From: Lachnospiraceae bacterium
GTDB lineage: Bacteria; Bacillota; Clostridia; Lachnospirales; Lachnospiraceae
Direction: 5' to 3'
Length of the DNA: 43,123 bases
Assembly (NCBI GenBank): GCA_024680815.1
Contig: JAILBQ010000045.1
Span: forward strand, 1-43,123
Each line of letters begins with the position of its first letter. Position 1 is the first letter of the stretch. This document shows, piece after piece, positions 1 through 8,456 of the stretch. Under the pieces are notes generated by a model, which saw only the letters and a list, made by a program, of their open reading frames with translations, did no database searches and had not been told where the DNA came from. The position numbers were made by a program, and so were the translations under genes.

Positions 1-1
1 C

Positions 2-106
2 GTGATAAAGGACGAAAAAGCCACCTTTACCCAGGGAGAGCAGGCCTTCAGCGCCCTGATCCCCTATCTCTGGGATCTCTCCTTCCGGAGAAAAGCCAAT
101 GAGTGA
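2..106 (+). CDS. C-terminal end of an unidentified protein (truncated by window edge)
   Basis: An open frame enters at the left edge and stops at TGA 104-106. The 34 visible residues end in LIPYLWDLSFRRKANE and show no domain I recognise. The stop overlaps the start of the following flippase gene in an ATGAGTGA arrangement (8 bp), the same kind of coupling seen at the next two junctions, so it is probably an upstream member of the same glycan operon. The function cannot be called from this fragment. Confidence 0.6.
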   Translation: MIKDEKATFTQGEQAFSALIPYLWDLSFRRKANE

Positions 107-1883
107 TATCCTGCACAAGCTTTCCTATATTTTTGACCGGAAACAGAAGCGGAACGTGGTCCTTCTGCTCTTCGCGATCTTCCTCGGGGCGGTTCTGGAG
201 CTTCTCGGAGTTTCCCTTATCATGCCCCTGGTGCAGATAATCTCCGATCCCGCGGCGGGCTCGGAAAACCCGGTAATAAAGCAGATATATTCCGTATTTG
301 GTTTACATAACTCTAAAGACCTCTTCCTTTTCCTCGCATCGGTCATCATTCTTATATATTTCCTGAAAAACATCTATCTTATGGTCATGTATTATGCCCA
401 GTACAGATATATCTATAATAACCAGCTCTCCATCGCGGGACGCCTCATCGACTGTTATCTTAAGAAGCCCTATACCTACCATCTCGATAACAATTCCTCC
501 AACATGATCCGGAATATCATGCTGGACACGGAGCGGCTCTTTCAGCTGATCCTCCAGTTTCTTAACGTGATCTCGGAGGGACTCCTCTCCCTTCTCCTGG
601 GGCTCTATCTCCTGCTCTCCGACCCTGTGATGACCGTGACGCTGGTGATCCTCTTAGGACTCTGCATGGGACTCTACCAGCTCCTTACCAGAAAGCGGGT
701 CAAGGGCTACGGTGAGATAAACCAGAAATATGACGGAAAGATGCACCAGGCCATCGGTCAGGCCCTGGGAGCGGTTAAGGACATAAAGATCCTGCACCGG
801 GAAAAATATTTCGTGAACGCTTTTGTGGAATACGGACGCAAAAAGATGAATTCCCTTATAAACATGAACTTCTTCGGCGTCGTTCCCCGCTATCTTATCG
901 AGACCGTCTGCGTGGCCGGGATCCTTATGGTCATGATGGCAAAGGTAAAGTCCGGGGCAGATCTGGGCCAGATCATCCCCCAGCTTGCGGCCTTTGCGGT
1001 TGCGGCCTTCAAGCTCCTGCCCTCGGTTGGAAAGATCAGCAACTACCTTAACGGGATCTCGTTCCTGCGTCCCTCCATCGACCTTATCTACCGCGACCTT
1101 AAGGAAACCGAGGACATGGTGGGAGTCGAGAGTGCCGATCGCTCGGAGAACGTTCTGGAAAAGGAAAATGCTTCCTCCATCCGTATCGATGAGGTTACCT
1201 ACTCCTATCCCAATACCCGGACACCGGTTCTTAAAAACGCCTCCTTCGAGATCCCTCTCGGCGCTTCGGTGGGTCTCATAGGCCCCACGGGAGCCGGAAA
1301 GACCACTATGGCGGACCTGATCCTGGGCATACTTTTTCCCCAGTCCGGAAAGATCCTCTACGGAAAGGAAAGCGTTCATGACTATCCCTTTGCCTGGGCA
1401 AAAAAGCTCTCCTACATCCCCCAGGCGATCTTCCTTGCCGACGAATCCATCAGGGAAAACGTGGCTTTCGGCATCGACAGGGACAAGATAGATGACAAAG
1501 CGGTATGGGCGGCCCTCACGGAGGCCCAGCTTTCGGACTTTGTGAAAACCCTTCCCGACGGTCTTGATACCGAGGTCGGCGAACGGGGAGTGCGGCTTTC
1601 CGGGGGACAGAGACAGAGAATCGGCATAGCCAGAGCCCTCTATTCCGATCCGGAGATCCTGGTTCTCGACGAAGCCACCAGCGCTCTCGATTCCGATACC
1701 GAAAAGGCAGTGATGGACGCCATAGAGCGCCTCCACGGAAAGAAGACGTTGCTTATAATCGCCCACCGCTTAAGCACCATCGATAAATGCGAATATATCT
1801 TTAAGGTGGAAAACCGCCTTGTCAACCCCCTTTCAAGGGAGGAATTTGAAGCCCTGAAGGCGGGAGGGAGCGAGCATGGTTAA
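99..1883 (+). CDS. ABC transporter, fused permease and ATPase (PglK/MsbA-like glycolipid flippase)
   Basis: Half-transporter of 594 aa that would act as a homodimer in the membrane. The N-terminal half (about residues 18-330) carries hydrophobic segments typical of an exporter TM domain. Its first helix region (AVLELLGVSLIMPL) resembles PglK-type lipid-linked oligosaccharide flippases. The ATPase domain has Walker A GPTGAGKTT (about 395-403), signature LSGGQRQR (about 500), Walker B LVLDEA (about 521) and an H-loop histidine in IIAHRLS. It overlaps the upstream gene by 8 bp and the downstream GT2 by 8 bp, so it is translationally coupled in a glycan operon. Flipping an undecaprenyl-linked glycan is inferred from this context; a peptide or drug exporter is possible but less likely. 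Confidence 0.88.
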   Translation: MSDILHKLSYIFDRKQKRNVVLLLFAIFLGAVLELLGVSLIMPLVQIISDPAAGSENPVIKQIYSVFGLHNSKDLFLFLASVIILIYFLKNIYLMVMYYAQYRYIYNNQLSIAGRLIDCYLKKPYTYHLDNNSSNMIRNIMLDTERLFQLILQFLNVISEGLLSLLLGLYLLLSDPVMTVTLVILLGLCMGLYQLLTRKRVKGYGEINQKYDGKMHQAIGQALGAVKDIKILHREKYFVNAFVEYGRKKMNSLINMNFFGVVPRYLIETVCVAGILMVMMAKVKSGADLGQIIPQLAAFAVAAFKLLPSVGKISNYLNGISFLRPSIDLIYRDLKETEDMVGVESADRSENVLEKENASSIRIDEVTYSYPNTRTPVLKNASFEIPLGASVGLIGPTGAGKTTMADLILGILFPQSGKILYGKESVHDYPFAWAKKLSYIPQAIFLADESIRENVAFGIDRDKIDDKAVWAALTEAQLSDFVKTLPDGLDTEVGERGVRLSGGQRQRIGIARALYSDPEILVLDEATSALDSDTEKAVMDAIERLHGKKTLLIIAHRLSTIDKCEYIFKVENRLVNPLSREEFEALKAGGSEHG

Positions 1884-2835
1884 GCCGCTGCTTTCCGTAG
1901 CCCTTATCACCTATAACCACGGCCCCTATATCCGTCAGTGCCTGGAAAGCATACTGGCCCAGGAAACGGATTTTGATTTTGAGATAGTTGCCGGCGAAGA
2001 CTTTTCCACCGACAACACCCGGGAAATCCTTGATGAATTCAAGGCCAGATTTCCGGAAAAAATACGGCTCCTGTACAGAGAGAAAAATCTGGGCCGTCCC
2101 ACCCTGAACGTCTATCAGACCTCAATGGCCTGCAGGGGAGAGTTCATCGCCTATATTGAAGGAGACGATTTCTGGACGGATGTGCATAAGCTTCAAACCC
2201 AGGCGGATTTTCTCACAGAACACCCGGAATATGCCGCCGTTACCCACAGCGCGGTTCTGGTGGATGAAAAGGGGGAGCCTTTAAGTGACAGCTCTCCGAT
2301 GGAGCTGTATGACTGGAGCGGACGCTACACCTTTGATGACTACAAAACCGTCCCCCGCTGGCCCGGCCACACGGCCTCGGTTTTCACCCGGAATTTCTGG
2401 CATGACGGGGAGTACGACTACACAATTCTTTACCGGGCCCATGATTTTATCGATGACGCGGTTATTCTCCTGTTCATGCTGCTTCATGGCCCGGTGATGC
2501 GTCTTGACCCGGTTATGAGCGCCTGGCGGTATGTTGCAAAAGCGGACGGGGAAAACTGGAACTCACTTAAGGCGAAAAGGGATGAAGCCCTGGAGGAATG
2601 CCGGATGCGCTGCATTATGCTTAAGTGGTGCGAAAAAAATGTGGGCCTTACGTCCTTCGGAAGAAAAAAGGCTTTAGCAGACATGAAGTACGCCCTTTCA
2701 ATCTTTCTGCGTCACCCCTCCGGCGAAAGCCTTAACAACGCCTGGACTCTTTTTTGCTACGATATTCTGCACGTGACCCTGCATATTCTGCCGTTCAAGG
2801 ATGACGCCGGTTATGAAACGGAGGCAGAAAAATGA
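1876..2835 (+). CDS. Glycosyltransferase family 2
   Basis: 319-aa GT-A enzyme predicted to transfer a sugar from a nucleotide donor to a growing glycan at the cytoplasmic face. The N-terminus has the GT2 beta-strand and turn SVALITYNHGPYIRQCLESI, followed by the nucleotide-binding region with FSTDNT and a metal-binding acidic cluster in EGDDFW (about residue 95). The start overlaps the flippase stop by 8 bp and the stop shares ATGA with the GT11 start, so the three genes are coupled. There is no transmembrane anchor. Donor and acceptor cannot be read from the sequence. Confidence 0.85.
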   Translation: MVKPLLSVALITYNHGPYIRQCLESILAQETDFDFEIVAGEDFSTDNTREILDEFKARFPEKIRLLYREKNLGRPTLNVYQTSMACRGEFIAYIEGDDFWTDVHKLQTQADFLTEHPEYAAVTHSAVLVDEKGEPLSDSSPMELYDWSGRYTFDDYKTVPRWPGHTASVFTRNFWHDGEYDYTILYRAHDFIDDAVILLFMLLHGPVMRLDPVMSAWRYVAKADGENWNSLKAKRDEALEECRMRCIMLKWCEKNVGLTSFGRKKALADMKYALSIFLRHPSGESLNNAWTLFCYDILHVTLHILPFKDDAGYETEAEK

Positions 2836-3761
2836 TTATTCTTCGCTTCACCAGCGGCCTCGGGAACCAGATGTTCCAATACGCTTTCTATACATTTTTA
2901 AAAAAGCGCTATCCGGAAAGCAGCGTAAAGGCTGACCTTACCTGGTTTTCCTGGCACAATGAGCATCAGGGCTGGGAGCTTGAAAAGCTTTTTATGCGTC
3001 CCGACAATCCCGGATTTACCCTTGAAAGCGCAAGCCCTCTGGAAATATTCCGCTGCTCCGGCGCTTTTCCGCAGACAAAAGAATGGGTGCGCTATCCCAA
3101 CAGGCTTCTGCGCATTTTCACCGGACGACATTTCGAAAAATGCAGAATAGAGGAAAGCGGGCACCATGACGCTGAGGAAACCTATCGGGCCGTAACGGGC
3201 ATAAAAGAAAAGGAGAACAGATATATCACCGGATTTTTCCTGGATGAGCGCTACTACGCCGACTCCCTTGACTCCCTGAAAACCCTGTTTTCCTTTGATA
3301 TAAACCGTTTCGGAAAAAAGAACCTGGAGCTTGCGCGTCAGATAGTCGGCACCGTCTCCGTCTCAATCCACGTACGCCGGGGCGACTATTTAAGCGATAC
3401 CTATAAAAACGATTTTGTCTGTCTCGGAAGGCCCTACTATAAAAGCGCGGTGGCGGAAATCAGAAAGCGCCTCGACGGAGAGGCGACCTTTTTTATCTTT
3501 TCCGATGACAAGGAGTTTATTAAAAGAGAATTTGAATGGCTTCCCCGAAAGGTTATCGTTGAAGGAAATGAAGGAAAGAACAGCTGGAAGGACATGGCGC
3601 TCATGACCTTCTGTAAGGGAAACATTATTGCCAATTCCACGTTTTCCATCTGGGGAGCCCTGTTAAACCGCCATCCGGGCGCTCCGGTCATATATCCGAA
3701 GGCTTATCTTACGGATCAGGACAACGCCGTGAGCTCCGTTCCGGGCTGGATCAGGCTTTAA
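2832..3761 (+). CDS. Alpha-1,2-fucosyltransferase-like protein (GT11)
   Basis: 309 aa, the usual length for bacterial GT11 (FutC/WbsJ type). The start, ILRFTSGLGNQMFQYAF, is the GT11 N-terminal signature. HVRRGDY (about residues 180-186) is the conserved GDP-fucose-binding motif of alpha-1,2/alpha-1,6 fucosyltransferases. A third conserved block contains NSTFSIWGA (about residue 270). It probably adds alpha-1,2-fucose from GDP-fucose to a cell-surface glycan. It is linked by an ATGA overlap to the preceding GT2. Its 3' end overlaps the opposing transferase gene by 11 bp. GDP-fucose is made from GDP-mannose, and a manC gene lies 24 kb away, but gmd and fcl are not in the window. Linkage specificity is inferred from the family. 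Confidence 0.9.
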   Translation: MIILRFTSGLGNQMFQYAFYTFLKKRYPESSVKADLTWFSWHNEHQGWELEKLFMRPDNPGFTLESASPLEIFRCSGAFPQTKEWVRYPNRLLRIFTGRHFEKCRIEESGHHDAEETYRAVTGIKEKENRYITGFFLDERYYADSLDSLKTLFSFDINRFGKKNLELARQIVGTVSVSIHVRRGDYLSDTYKNDFVCLGRPYYKSAVAEIRKRLDGEATFFIFSDDKEFIKREFEWLPRKVIVEGNEGKNSWKDMALMTFCKGNIIANSTFSIWGALLNRHPGAPVIYPKAYLTDQDNAVSSVPGWIRL

Positions 3762-4869
3762 AAAGTCTGTACTTCAGCAGCTGGAGGATTTTTTTCATAC
3801 TCATGCCCGGATAGAAATAATCCTCGAGCCTGCCGCTTTTTATTTTCGGTGGCGGAGCACTCTCCTTAAGATCATAGAGGAAGATCCCTTCTCCCGGCAG
3901 ATCCCACACCACATTGGCGTCCATGGGCTTCATTGCCAGCGCATAGGTTTTCGCCACCTTAAAAGACAGGCTTTTCGTTGAAAGCAGCAGCTCTCCTTTC
4001 GGGGAAAGCTTACGTCCTTTTGTATCCGCGTACTTTATCCCGTAAAGATCCGCCTCCGCTCCCAGTCTTTCATTTTCAAAATACGCATCATACACCGCCT
4101 TTGACTCTTCCGGAGAAGAAAAGCGGAAAGCGTCACCGCCCCGGGAGAGCGGCACCTGCAGATCCGTCACCGTATGGGAGGCGTGCTCCCCCTCATCCGC
4201 AAAATTCGTGGTATAGGAAAGGCGGGGATAAAGAAAATATTTATCCGTCTCCACCAGGTAGCGGACGGCATATTTGAGCCAGGAAGACTCGCCCCAGGCC
4301 GAAACAAATGAAGGGATTCCCGTTCCGGCAACCTCCTCCCCGTCGTGTACTGAAAGCCAGTCCGAAAAACCCTTCCACTGATCCGCGCTCCAGGCCTGCC
4401 CCCAGCTGGAGGGAAGCCTGAAATACCAGTTATCAAAGCCGTCCTCAATGGCTTCGAAGGGGAGCCTGGCAAAAACCTGGAAACGATGCCGATAGAGCGA
4501 GATTCCTCCGATATTCGGATACTTTTCCGAAAACTGAAGGGCCTGCACGGCATATTCATAAAAACACGGAGAAACCATGAGATCGTCTTCGAGCATAACA
4601 ACAGCGCCGTATTCCTCCGAAAGTGCGCCGCACTCAAGAATATGACGCTTTAAACCGAGCCTTTCGTCCCGGCGGATTACCCTTTTTTCCCCGTGTTCCC
4701 AGGAAAAGTCCTCCGCCGCCCCGGCACAGGACTCCGTATCGCTTTTGTCCACACTTATAATCAGCGGGATGCCGTCTCTTTCCCGGTAATCCGCCGCGGC
4801 GAGGGAAGAAAGCAGCCTTTTAAGGCTCCCGACACGATTATAGGTCACGACAACGATCGCCGGTTTCAT
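3751..4869 (-). CDS. GT-A fold glycosyltransferase (GT2/GT13-like)
   Basis: 372 aa. The N-terminus IVVVTYNRVGSLKRLLSSL is a GT-A nucleotide-sugar-binding start. VVMLEDDLMVSP (about 91-101) contains an EDD metal-binding motif. A later block, WGQAWSADQWKGF (about residue 165), recalls GnT-I/GT13-like enzymes more than ordinary GT2 proteins. It overlaps the upstream O-acetyltransferase stop by 4 bp (ATGA) and ends tail to tail inside the fucosyltransferase gene. Part of a leftward glycan operon (GT4, GT2, O-acetyltransferase, this gene). The sugar specificity is unknown and the GT13 resemblance is a pattern judgement only. Confidence 0.75.
   Translation of the reverse strand: MKPAIVVVTYNRVGSLKRLLSSLAAADYRERDGIPLIISVDKSDTESCAGAAEDFSWEHGEKRVIRRDERLGLKRHILECGALSEEYGAVVMLEDDLMVSPCFYEYAVQALQFSEKYPNIGGISLYRHRFQVFARLPFEAIEDGFDNWYFRLPSSWGQAWSADQWKGFSDWLSVHDGEEVAGTGIPSFVSAWGESSWLKYAVRYLVETDKYFLYPRLSYTTNFADEGEHASHTVTDLQVPLSRGGDAFRFSSPEESKAVYDAYFENERLGAEADLYGIKYADTKGRKLSPKGELLLSTKSLSFKVAKTYALAMKPMDANVVWDLPGEGIFLYDLKESAPPPKIKSGRLEDYFYPGMSMKKILQLLKYRLFKA
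3772..3795 (+). terminator. Probable intrinsic terminator for the fucosyltransferase operon
   Basis: A 6-bp stem CTTCAG/CTGGAG (one G-T pair, loop CAG) is followed after GA by seven T residues at 3789-3795. It lies 11 bp past the GT11 stop but inside the 3' coding region of the opposing transferase, so the same bases also encode that protein. The stem is short; the T-run is the stronger evidence. Confidence 0.5.
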
Positions 4870-5591
4870 TCCGCCGGCTCCCCGCTGCCTTTGTCCAAAG
4901 TCTTTAAAAGCTCTTTCGCATCCGTAAACTCATCAATATGTTTTTTTATCCAGACCTCTCCCCGGTCCCACCAGCGAAGCCGGAGAAGCTCCTTTATCGT
5001 TTCCCCGTCAAAGCGGTAGCGTATCTTGCGCGCGGGAATTCCGGCGTTTATACTGTAGGGCTCAATATCCTTTGTCACAAGAGCGCCGGCGCCCACCACC
5101 GCTCCGTCACCGATTTTCACTCCGTCCATAATCAGCACGTTGTTGCCGATCCAGACATCGCTTCCGATTTCAATATGTCCCTCCGTATCCCGGAAGTTTT
5201 TTTCCTTCACATAGGAATAGCCGAAAAGCTTTTCGGGATTTGTGAAGGCCGGATGCATTGCCGCCCGGGTGTTTAAGGGATGTGTTCCGATTACACAGGA
5301 AACGTTGGCGCCTATTGAGGTGTAGCGCCCGATTTCGGTATCGGTGAAATCTCCGTTGTTGTTGACATAGGAACCGAAGCCCAGACGGCAGTTTTTAAGC
5401 ACGGTGTTTTTCCCCAGATAGTTTTTTCCCTCCAGGACACTGTCTTTAACATAGGAACCGCTCTTTAATATGCTGCCGGTTTTTTTCTCCAGGGAAATAC
5501 GCACAAAATAATACACATATTTCCGGTAAAAACCGCCGAGGAGCTCCTCCAGTTTTCTCTTCAGAAGATCGTTACACAAGATGTCCTTCAT
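4866..5591 (-). CDS. CatB-like hexapeptide-repeat O-acetyltransferase
   Basis: 241 aa with a left-handed beta-helix made of hexapeptide repeats (about residues 45-205), for example IGSDVWIGNNVLIMDGVKIG and VVGAGALVTKDIEPYSI, ending in the typical NAGIPARKIRYRF. The candidate catalytic histidine is H104 in IGTHPLN. Proteins of this type acetylate hydroxyl groups on sugars or xenobiotics from acetyl-CoA; sitting among glycosyltransferases, glycan O-acetylation is the likely role. The start overlaps the upstream GT2 stop by 20 bp. An AGGAGG lies only one base before the ATG, unusually close, so the true start could differ slightly. Confidence 0.85.
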   Translation of the reverse strand: MKDILCNDLLKRKLEELLGGFYRKYVYYFVRISLEKKTGSILKSGSYVKDSVLEGKNYLGKNTVLKNCRLGFGSYVNNNGDFTDTEIGRYTSIGANVSCVIGTHPLNTRAAMHPAFTNPEKLFGYSYVKEKNFRDTEGHIEIGSDVWIGNNVLIMDGVKIGDGAVVGAGALVTKDIEPYSINAGIPARKIRYRFDGETIKELLRLRWWDRGEVWIKKHIDEFTDAKELLKTLDKGSGEPAE

Positions 5592-6408
5592 GCCTCCTGT
5601 AATTCACCCTTTTCTGCCCACGCAGAACAAACTGGGCCTTGCGTATGGCGTAGAGAACCCCCTTGGGAAAATAATCCGAAACCGCCTGTTTGAGCTCAGT
5701 GATCTTTTCAAGCTTTTTTATCTCTTTGTCATCCATGTGTTCAAGTCCCAGATCCCGTCTGATTTTCACGCTCTCGGCAAAGGTATCCTTAAGGCACACG
5801 CTGGAAACCCCGTCCTTTGTAACGACGGAAACCGTAACGGAGCAGTCGGTAAAGATCTTTCCCTCACAGTAGCATTTCAGCAGGAAATGATAGTCCGCGG
5901 CAATGGGATAGTCCGGGCTGAAAGGATATTCCCTGATCAGCTCCCTTCTGGCAAACACGCTCTGATGGGAAAAAGGCATCCTCTCCTCTATGTCCCCGGG
6001 ACTTTTTCGGAAATAGTGGTATTCGCCGAACTCCTCCTCCAGAACATCGCCGTAAAGAAGATCGGTTCCCTCCCAGTCTCTGCCCTCAAAGATACGCTTT
6101 AAGGTTGAACGGGCGAAGAGAGTGTCTCCCGCATTAAGAAACATGACCCAGTCTCCTTCAGACTCCGCCGCCCCTTTATTCATGGCGTCAAAAATCCCTT
6201 CGTCTTCACCGGACAGAATCTTAAGGGGAATTCCGCGTTTTTCAAAGAGCGGAAGGAAACGTTCGGCCGTCTCCTTCGTTCCGTCCGTGCTTCCTCCGTC
6301 CTTTACGATATACTCAAACTCCGTCCAGGTCTGCAGAAGCACGGATTCCATCGTGTTTTTAAGTCCTTCGGCATCATTTTTACAGACGGTGACAACAGAC
6401 AGCTTCAT
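5572..6408 (-). CDS. Glycosyltransferase family 2
   Basis: 278 aa. It has a GT2 N-terminus (KLSVVTVCKNDAEGLKNTM), nucleotide-binding KDGGSTDGT (about residues 35-44), and the acidic/aromatic block MFLNAGDTLF (about 90) in which N-A-G-D replaces a classical DxD, as in WcaA/PgaC-like relatives that act on repeating units. A good Shine-Dalgarno (AAAGGAAAG) precedes the ATG by about 7 nt. Second gene of the leftward glycan block; the 3' end overlaps the O-acetyltransferase by 20 bp. Donor and acceptor are unknown. Confidence 0.83.
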   Translation of the reverse strand: MKLSVVTVCKNDAEGLKNTMESVLLQTWTEFEYIVKDGGSTDGTKETAERFLPLFEKRGIPLKILSGEDEGIFDAMNKGAAESEGDWVMFLNAGDTLFARSTLKRIFEGRDWEGTDLLYGDVLEEEFGEYHYFRKSPGDIEERMPFSHQSVFARRELIREYPFSPDYPIAADYHFLLKCYCEGKIFTDCSVTVSVVTKDGVSSVCLKDTFAESVKIRRDLGLEHMDDKEIKKLEKITELKQAVSDYFPKGVLYAIRKAQFVLRGQKRVNYRRHEGHLV

Positions 6409-6435
6409 ATTCTTTCCTTTCCGCCGGGGAGCTTT

Positions 6436-7545
6436 TCAGCCCCTAAGCTTATCCAGCCCGGCTTTAAGCTTGGAAACAATGGGCTCCCAGCTGAAATTAA
6501 ACCAGGTATAATCCGCGATTTCCGCGGCACGTACATCCCAGTCCGTACCGGAATTAATAAGTCGCACAAGGGCTCCCGAAAGAGACGGCACATCGTCTAT
6601 GGGAACAATAAATCCGAATTTTCCGTCATTATAGATATCATAGCCCGCGGGCACGCCCTTTGTGGTTATCAGGAAATCCCCGTTGGAGGCCGCCTCCAGA
6701 AGGACGATTCCGAAGCTCTCGCTCCTGGAGGGCAGGGCAAAGATCTTGGCCCTGCGGTATATCTGCTTCAGCTCTTCCTTATCCGTGATTTCGCCCGTCA
6801 GCACGATACGCCCTTTGAGCTCCTCGTGCCGCTCCATAAACCTCTTCAGCCGCGGTTCAAATTCCGGCGCCACATTTCCCACCATCATGAGAGTCCAGTC
6901 GCTTTCCGCTGCCGCTCCCGCAAAGGCGTCCAGCAGGTTTTCCGTGGCCTTCGGTCTGCTCCCCAGCTCTCCCACGGTCAGAATAATGTTTTCCTTGTGA
7001 AAGTCCAGCTCCGGCTTTTTGCCTGTGGAATAAAAGCCGTTCGGAATATAAAGAACTTTTTCGTGGTACTTCTTTTCAAGGGCATCAAAAAGGATCGTGC
7101 TTTCCACGGATACCACATCGGAAAACAGGATGGTCAGGCGTTTTACCCAGCCCACCGGAGAAAAACGGATAAGCCGCCTGTAGCCGTTTAAATCCATGTC
7201 GAGCTTTAAATAGCCTATGCCCTCCCGGCGCTTTTTCAGTCTGTAGATTCCCATACAGATAAAGGACATAAGGTTAAGATGATAGAGGTTTAAAACATCG
7301 ATTTCCCGGGCATGGTTCCAGACATAGCGCGCAGCCGAATAAAGCTCCCCGCCCTTCCGGCGTTTTAAAAATTTAAGCTTCAGCCCTTTAACCTCCCTGT
7401 CCAGATAGGGATAGCTTTCCTCATTGCGGAAGGACACCACCGTGGAATCCACCCCGTGATCCCGGTGCAGAATATAGGGGATCATCCCCACATCCTTTAA
7501 AAGATGTACATTTTTCAGTCTTGTAAAGAGGGTCACAAAAACCAT
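6436..7545 (-). CDS. Glycosyltransferase family 4 (GT-B)
   Basis: 369 aa. The C-terminal GT-B domain shows the donor-site pattern IFALPSRSESFGIVLLEAAS (about residues 275-295) with the E-x7-E motif of retaining GT4 enzymes. Earlier conserved pieces are HLLKDVGMIPYILHRDHG near the N-terminus, which resembles the acceptor-side start of related capsule transferases, and ILTVGELGSRPKATENLLDA in the middle. First gene of the leftward glycan block. No strong Shine-Dalgarno precedes the ATG at 7545; an AAAGGA stands 7 nt before an internal ATG at residue 21, but residues 1-20 look native so the longer form is kept. Divergent from the next gene. Confidence 0.83.
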   Translation of the reverse strand: MVFVTLFTRLKNVHLLKDVGMIPYILHRDHGVDSTVVSFRNEESYPYLDREVKGLKLKFLKRRKGGELYSAARYVWNHAREIDVLNLYHLNLMSFICMGIYRLKKRREGIGYLKLDMDLNGYRRLIRFSPVGWVKRLTILFSDVVSVESTILFDALEKKYHEKVLYIPNGFYSTGKKPELDFHKENIILTVGELGSRPKATENLLDAFAGAAAESDWTLMMVGNVAPEFEPRLKRFMERHEELKGRIVLTGEITDKEELKQIYRRAKIFALPSRSESFGIVLLEAASNGDFLITTKGVPAGYDIYNDGKFGFIVPIDDVPSLSGALVRLINSGTDWDVRAAEIADYTWFNFSWEPIVSKLKAGLDKLRG

Positions 7546-7574
7546 TGCGCCGTTCTTTCCCTTCGTTTTATAAT
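7545..7574 (+). promoter_or_regulatory. Promoter predicting a leaderless GT2 mRNA
   Basis: A perfect TATAAT at 7569-7574 and a partial -35 TTGCGC at 7545-7550 (18-bp spacer). Only six bases separate the -10 box from the ATG at 7581, so the expected transcription start falls on or next to the start codon. No Shine-Dalgarno is present. The -35 overlaps the start codon of the divergent GT4 gene. Confidence 0.6.
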
Positions 7575-7580
7575 TCAGTT

Positions 7581-8456
7581 ATGAAACAGGCAGCTTTGAT
7601 TGTGCTAAACTATCACGATGCCGGACGGACTGCCGCCCTGGTCCGCAGGGTAAGCGCTTATACCGTCCCGGAACGGATCGTCGTTGTGGATAACGCTTCC
7701 GCCGACGATTCCTTTGAGGTACTCTCCGCCCTCTCCGAGCGGGGTCACATCGACGTGATACGCACAAAAGAAAACGGAGGCTATGCCAGAGGCAATAATT
7801 TCGGCATTCTCCATGCCCTGAAGAATATAGATCCCGACGTACTGCTGATCGCGAATCCCGACGTCTCTTTTGACGAGACCGCGGCGCGGGCTCTGGTGCA
7901 GGCCATAAGGCTTCACCCGGAATACGCGGTGGCAGCGCCTCTCGTCCGCCAGGGCTATAATGTCTGGAATCTTCCCGCCTTTCCGGGAATTCTTGAAAGC
8001 CTCCTGCTGCTTTCCTTTAACCTCGATAAAAAGTTTATACGCAAAAAAATCCTTAAGGCATCGGGCAATATCATTCCCGTGGGCGTGGTGGAGGGCTCGT
8101 TTTTCGCTCTCTCCGCCAAAGCGTTCCGTGAGATTCACGGGTTCGATACAAGGACCTTCCTCTATGCCGAAGAAATCATCTTAGCCCGCCGCCTCGCGGA
8201 AAAAGGCTATGGCGAATGCGTCCTGAAAAACATCCGGTACGACCACCTGCATTCCGCCAGCATAAAGAAGCGGTACAATTCCTCCAAAGCAAAGGCCTTT
8301 CCGCATTTCCGGGACAGCTTCAGGATTTACAACCGTTATTACCTTCACACTTCAGAACTGCAGAACAGGATTTTCGACCTGGTATATTGCTTCGGTTTAG
8401 CGGAACGCAAGATTTTCGATGCTGTCCACCATGTGTTCCCAGGAAAACCTCTCTGA
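7581..8456 (+). CDS. Glycosyltransferase family 2 (rhamnosyltransferase-like)
   Basis: 291 aa from the ATG at 7581. The sequence starts KQAALIVLNYHDAGRTAALV, has VDNASADDSFEVL (about residue 36), a second block ENGGYARGNNFGI, and IANPDVSF (about 92) as the metal-site region; this arrangement is typical of WbbL/rhamnosyltransferase-like GT2. An upstream TTG at 7545 is also in frame but would lie upstream of the predicted transcription start, so it is rejected. The gene stands alone between leftward genes and its last 60 bp overlap the opposing GT4 gene tail to tail. Rhamnose as donor is a family guess only. Confidence 0.83.
   Translation: MKQAALIVLNYHDAGRTAALVRRVSAYTVPERIVVVDNASADDSFEVLSALSERGHIDVIRTKENGGYARGNNFGILHALKNIDPDVLLIANPDVSFDETAARALVQAIRLHPEYAVAAPLVRQGYNVWNLPAFPGILESLLLLSFNLDKKFIRKKILKASGNIIPVGVVEGSFFALSAKAFREIHGFDTRTFLYAEEIILARRLAEKGYGECVLKNIRYDHLHSASIKKRYNSSKAKAFPHFRDSFRIYNRYYLHTSELQNRIFDLVYCFGLAERKIFDAVHHVFPGKPL

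Noticed and set aside
654..1766. 370-codon open frame antisense to the flippase gene
   Set aside because: Shadow frame opposite a well-conserved ABC transporter; no domain seen.
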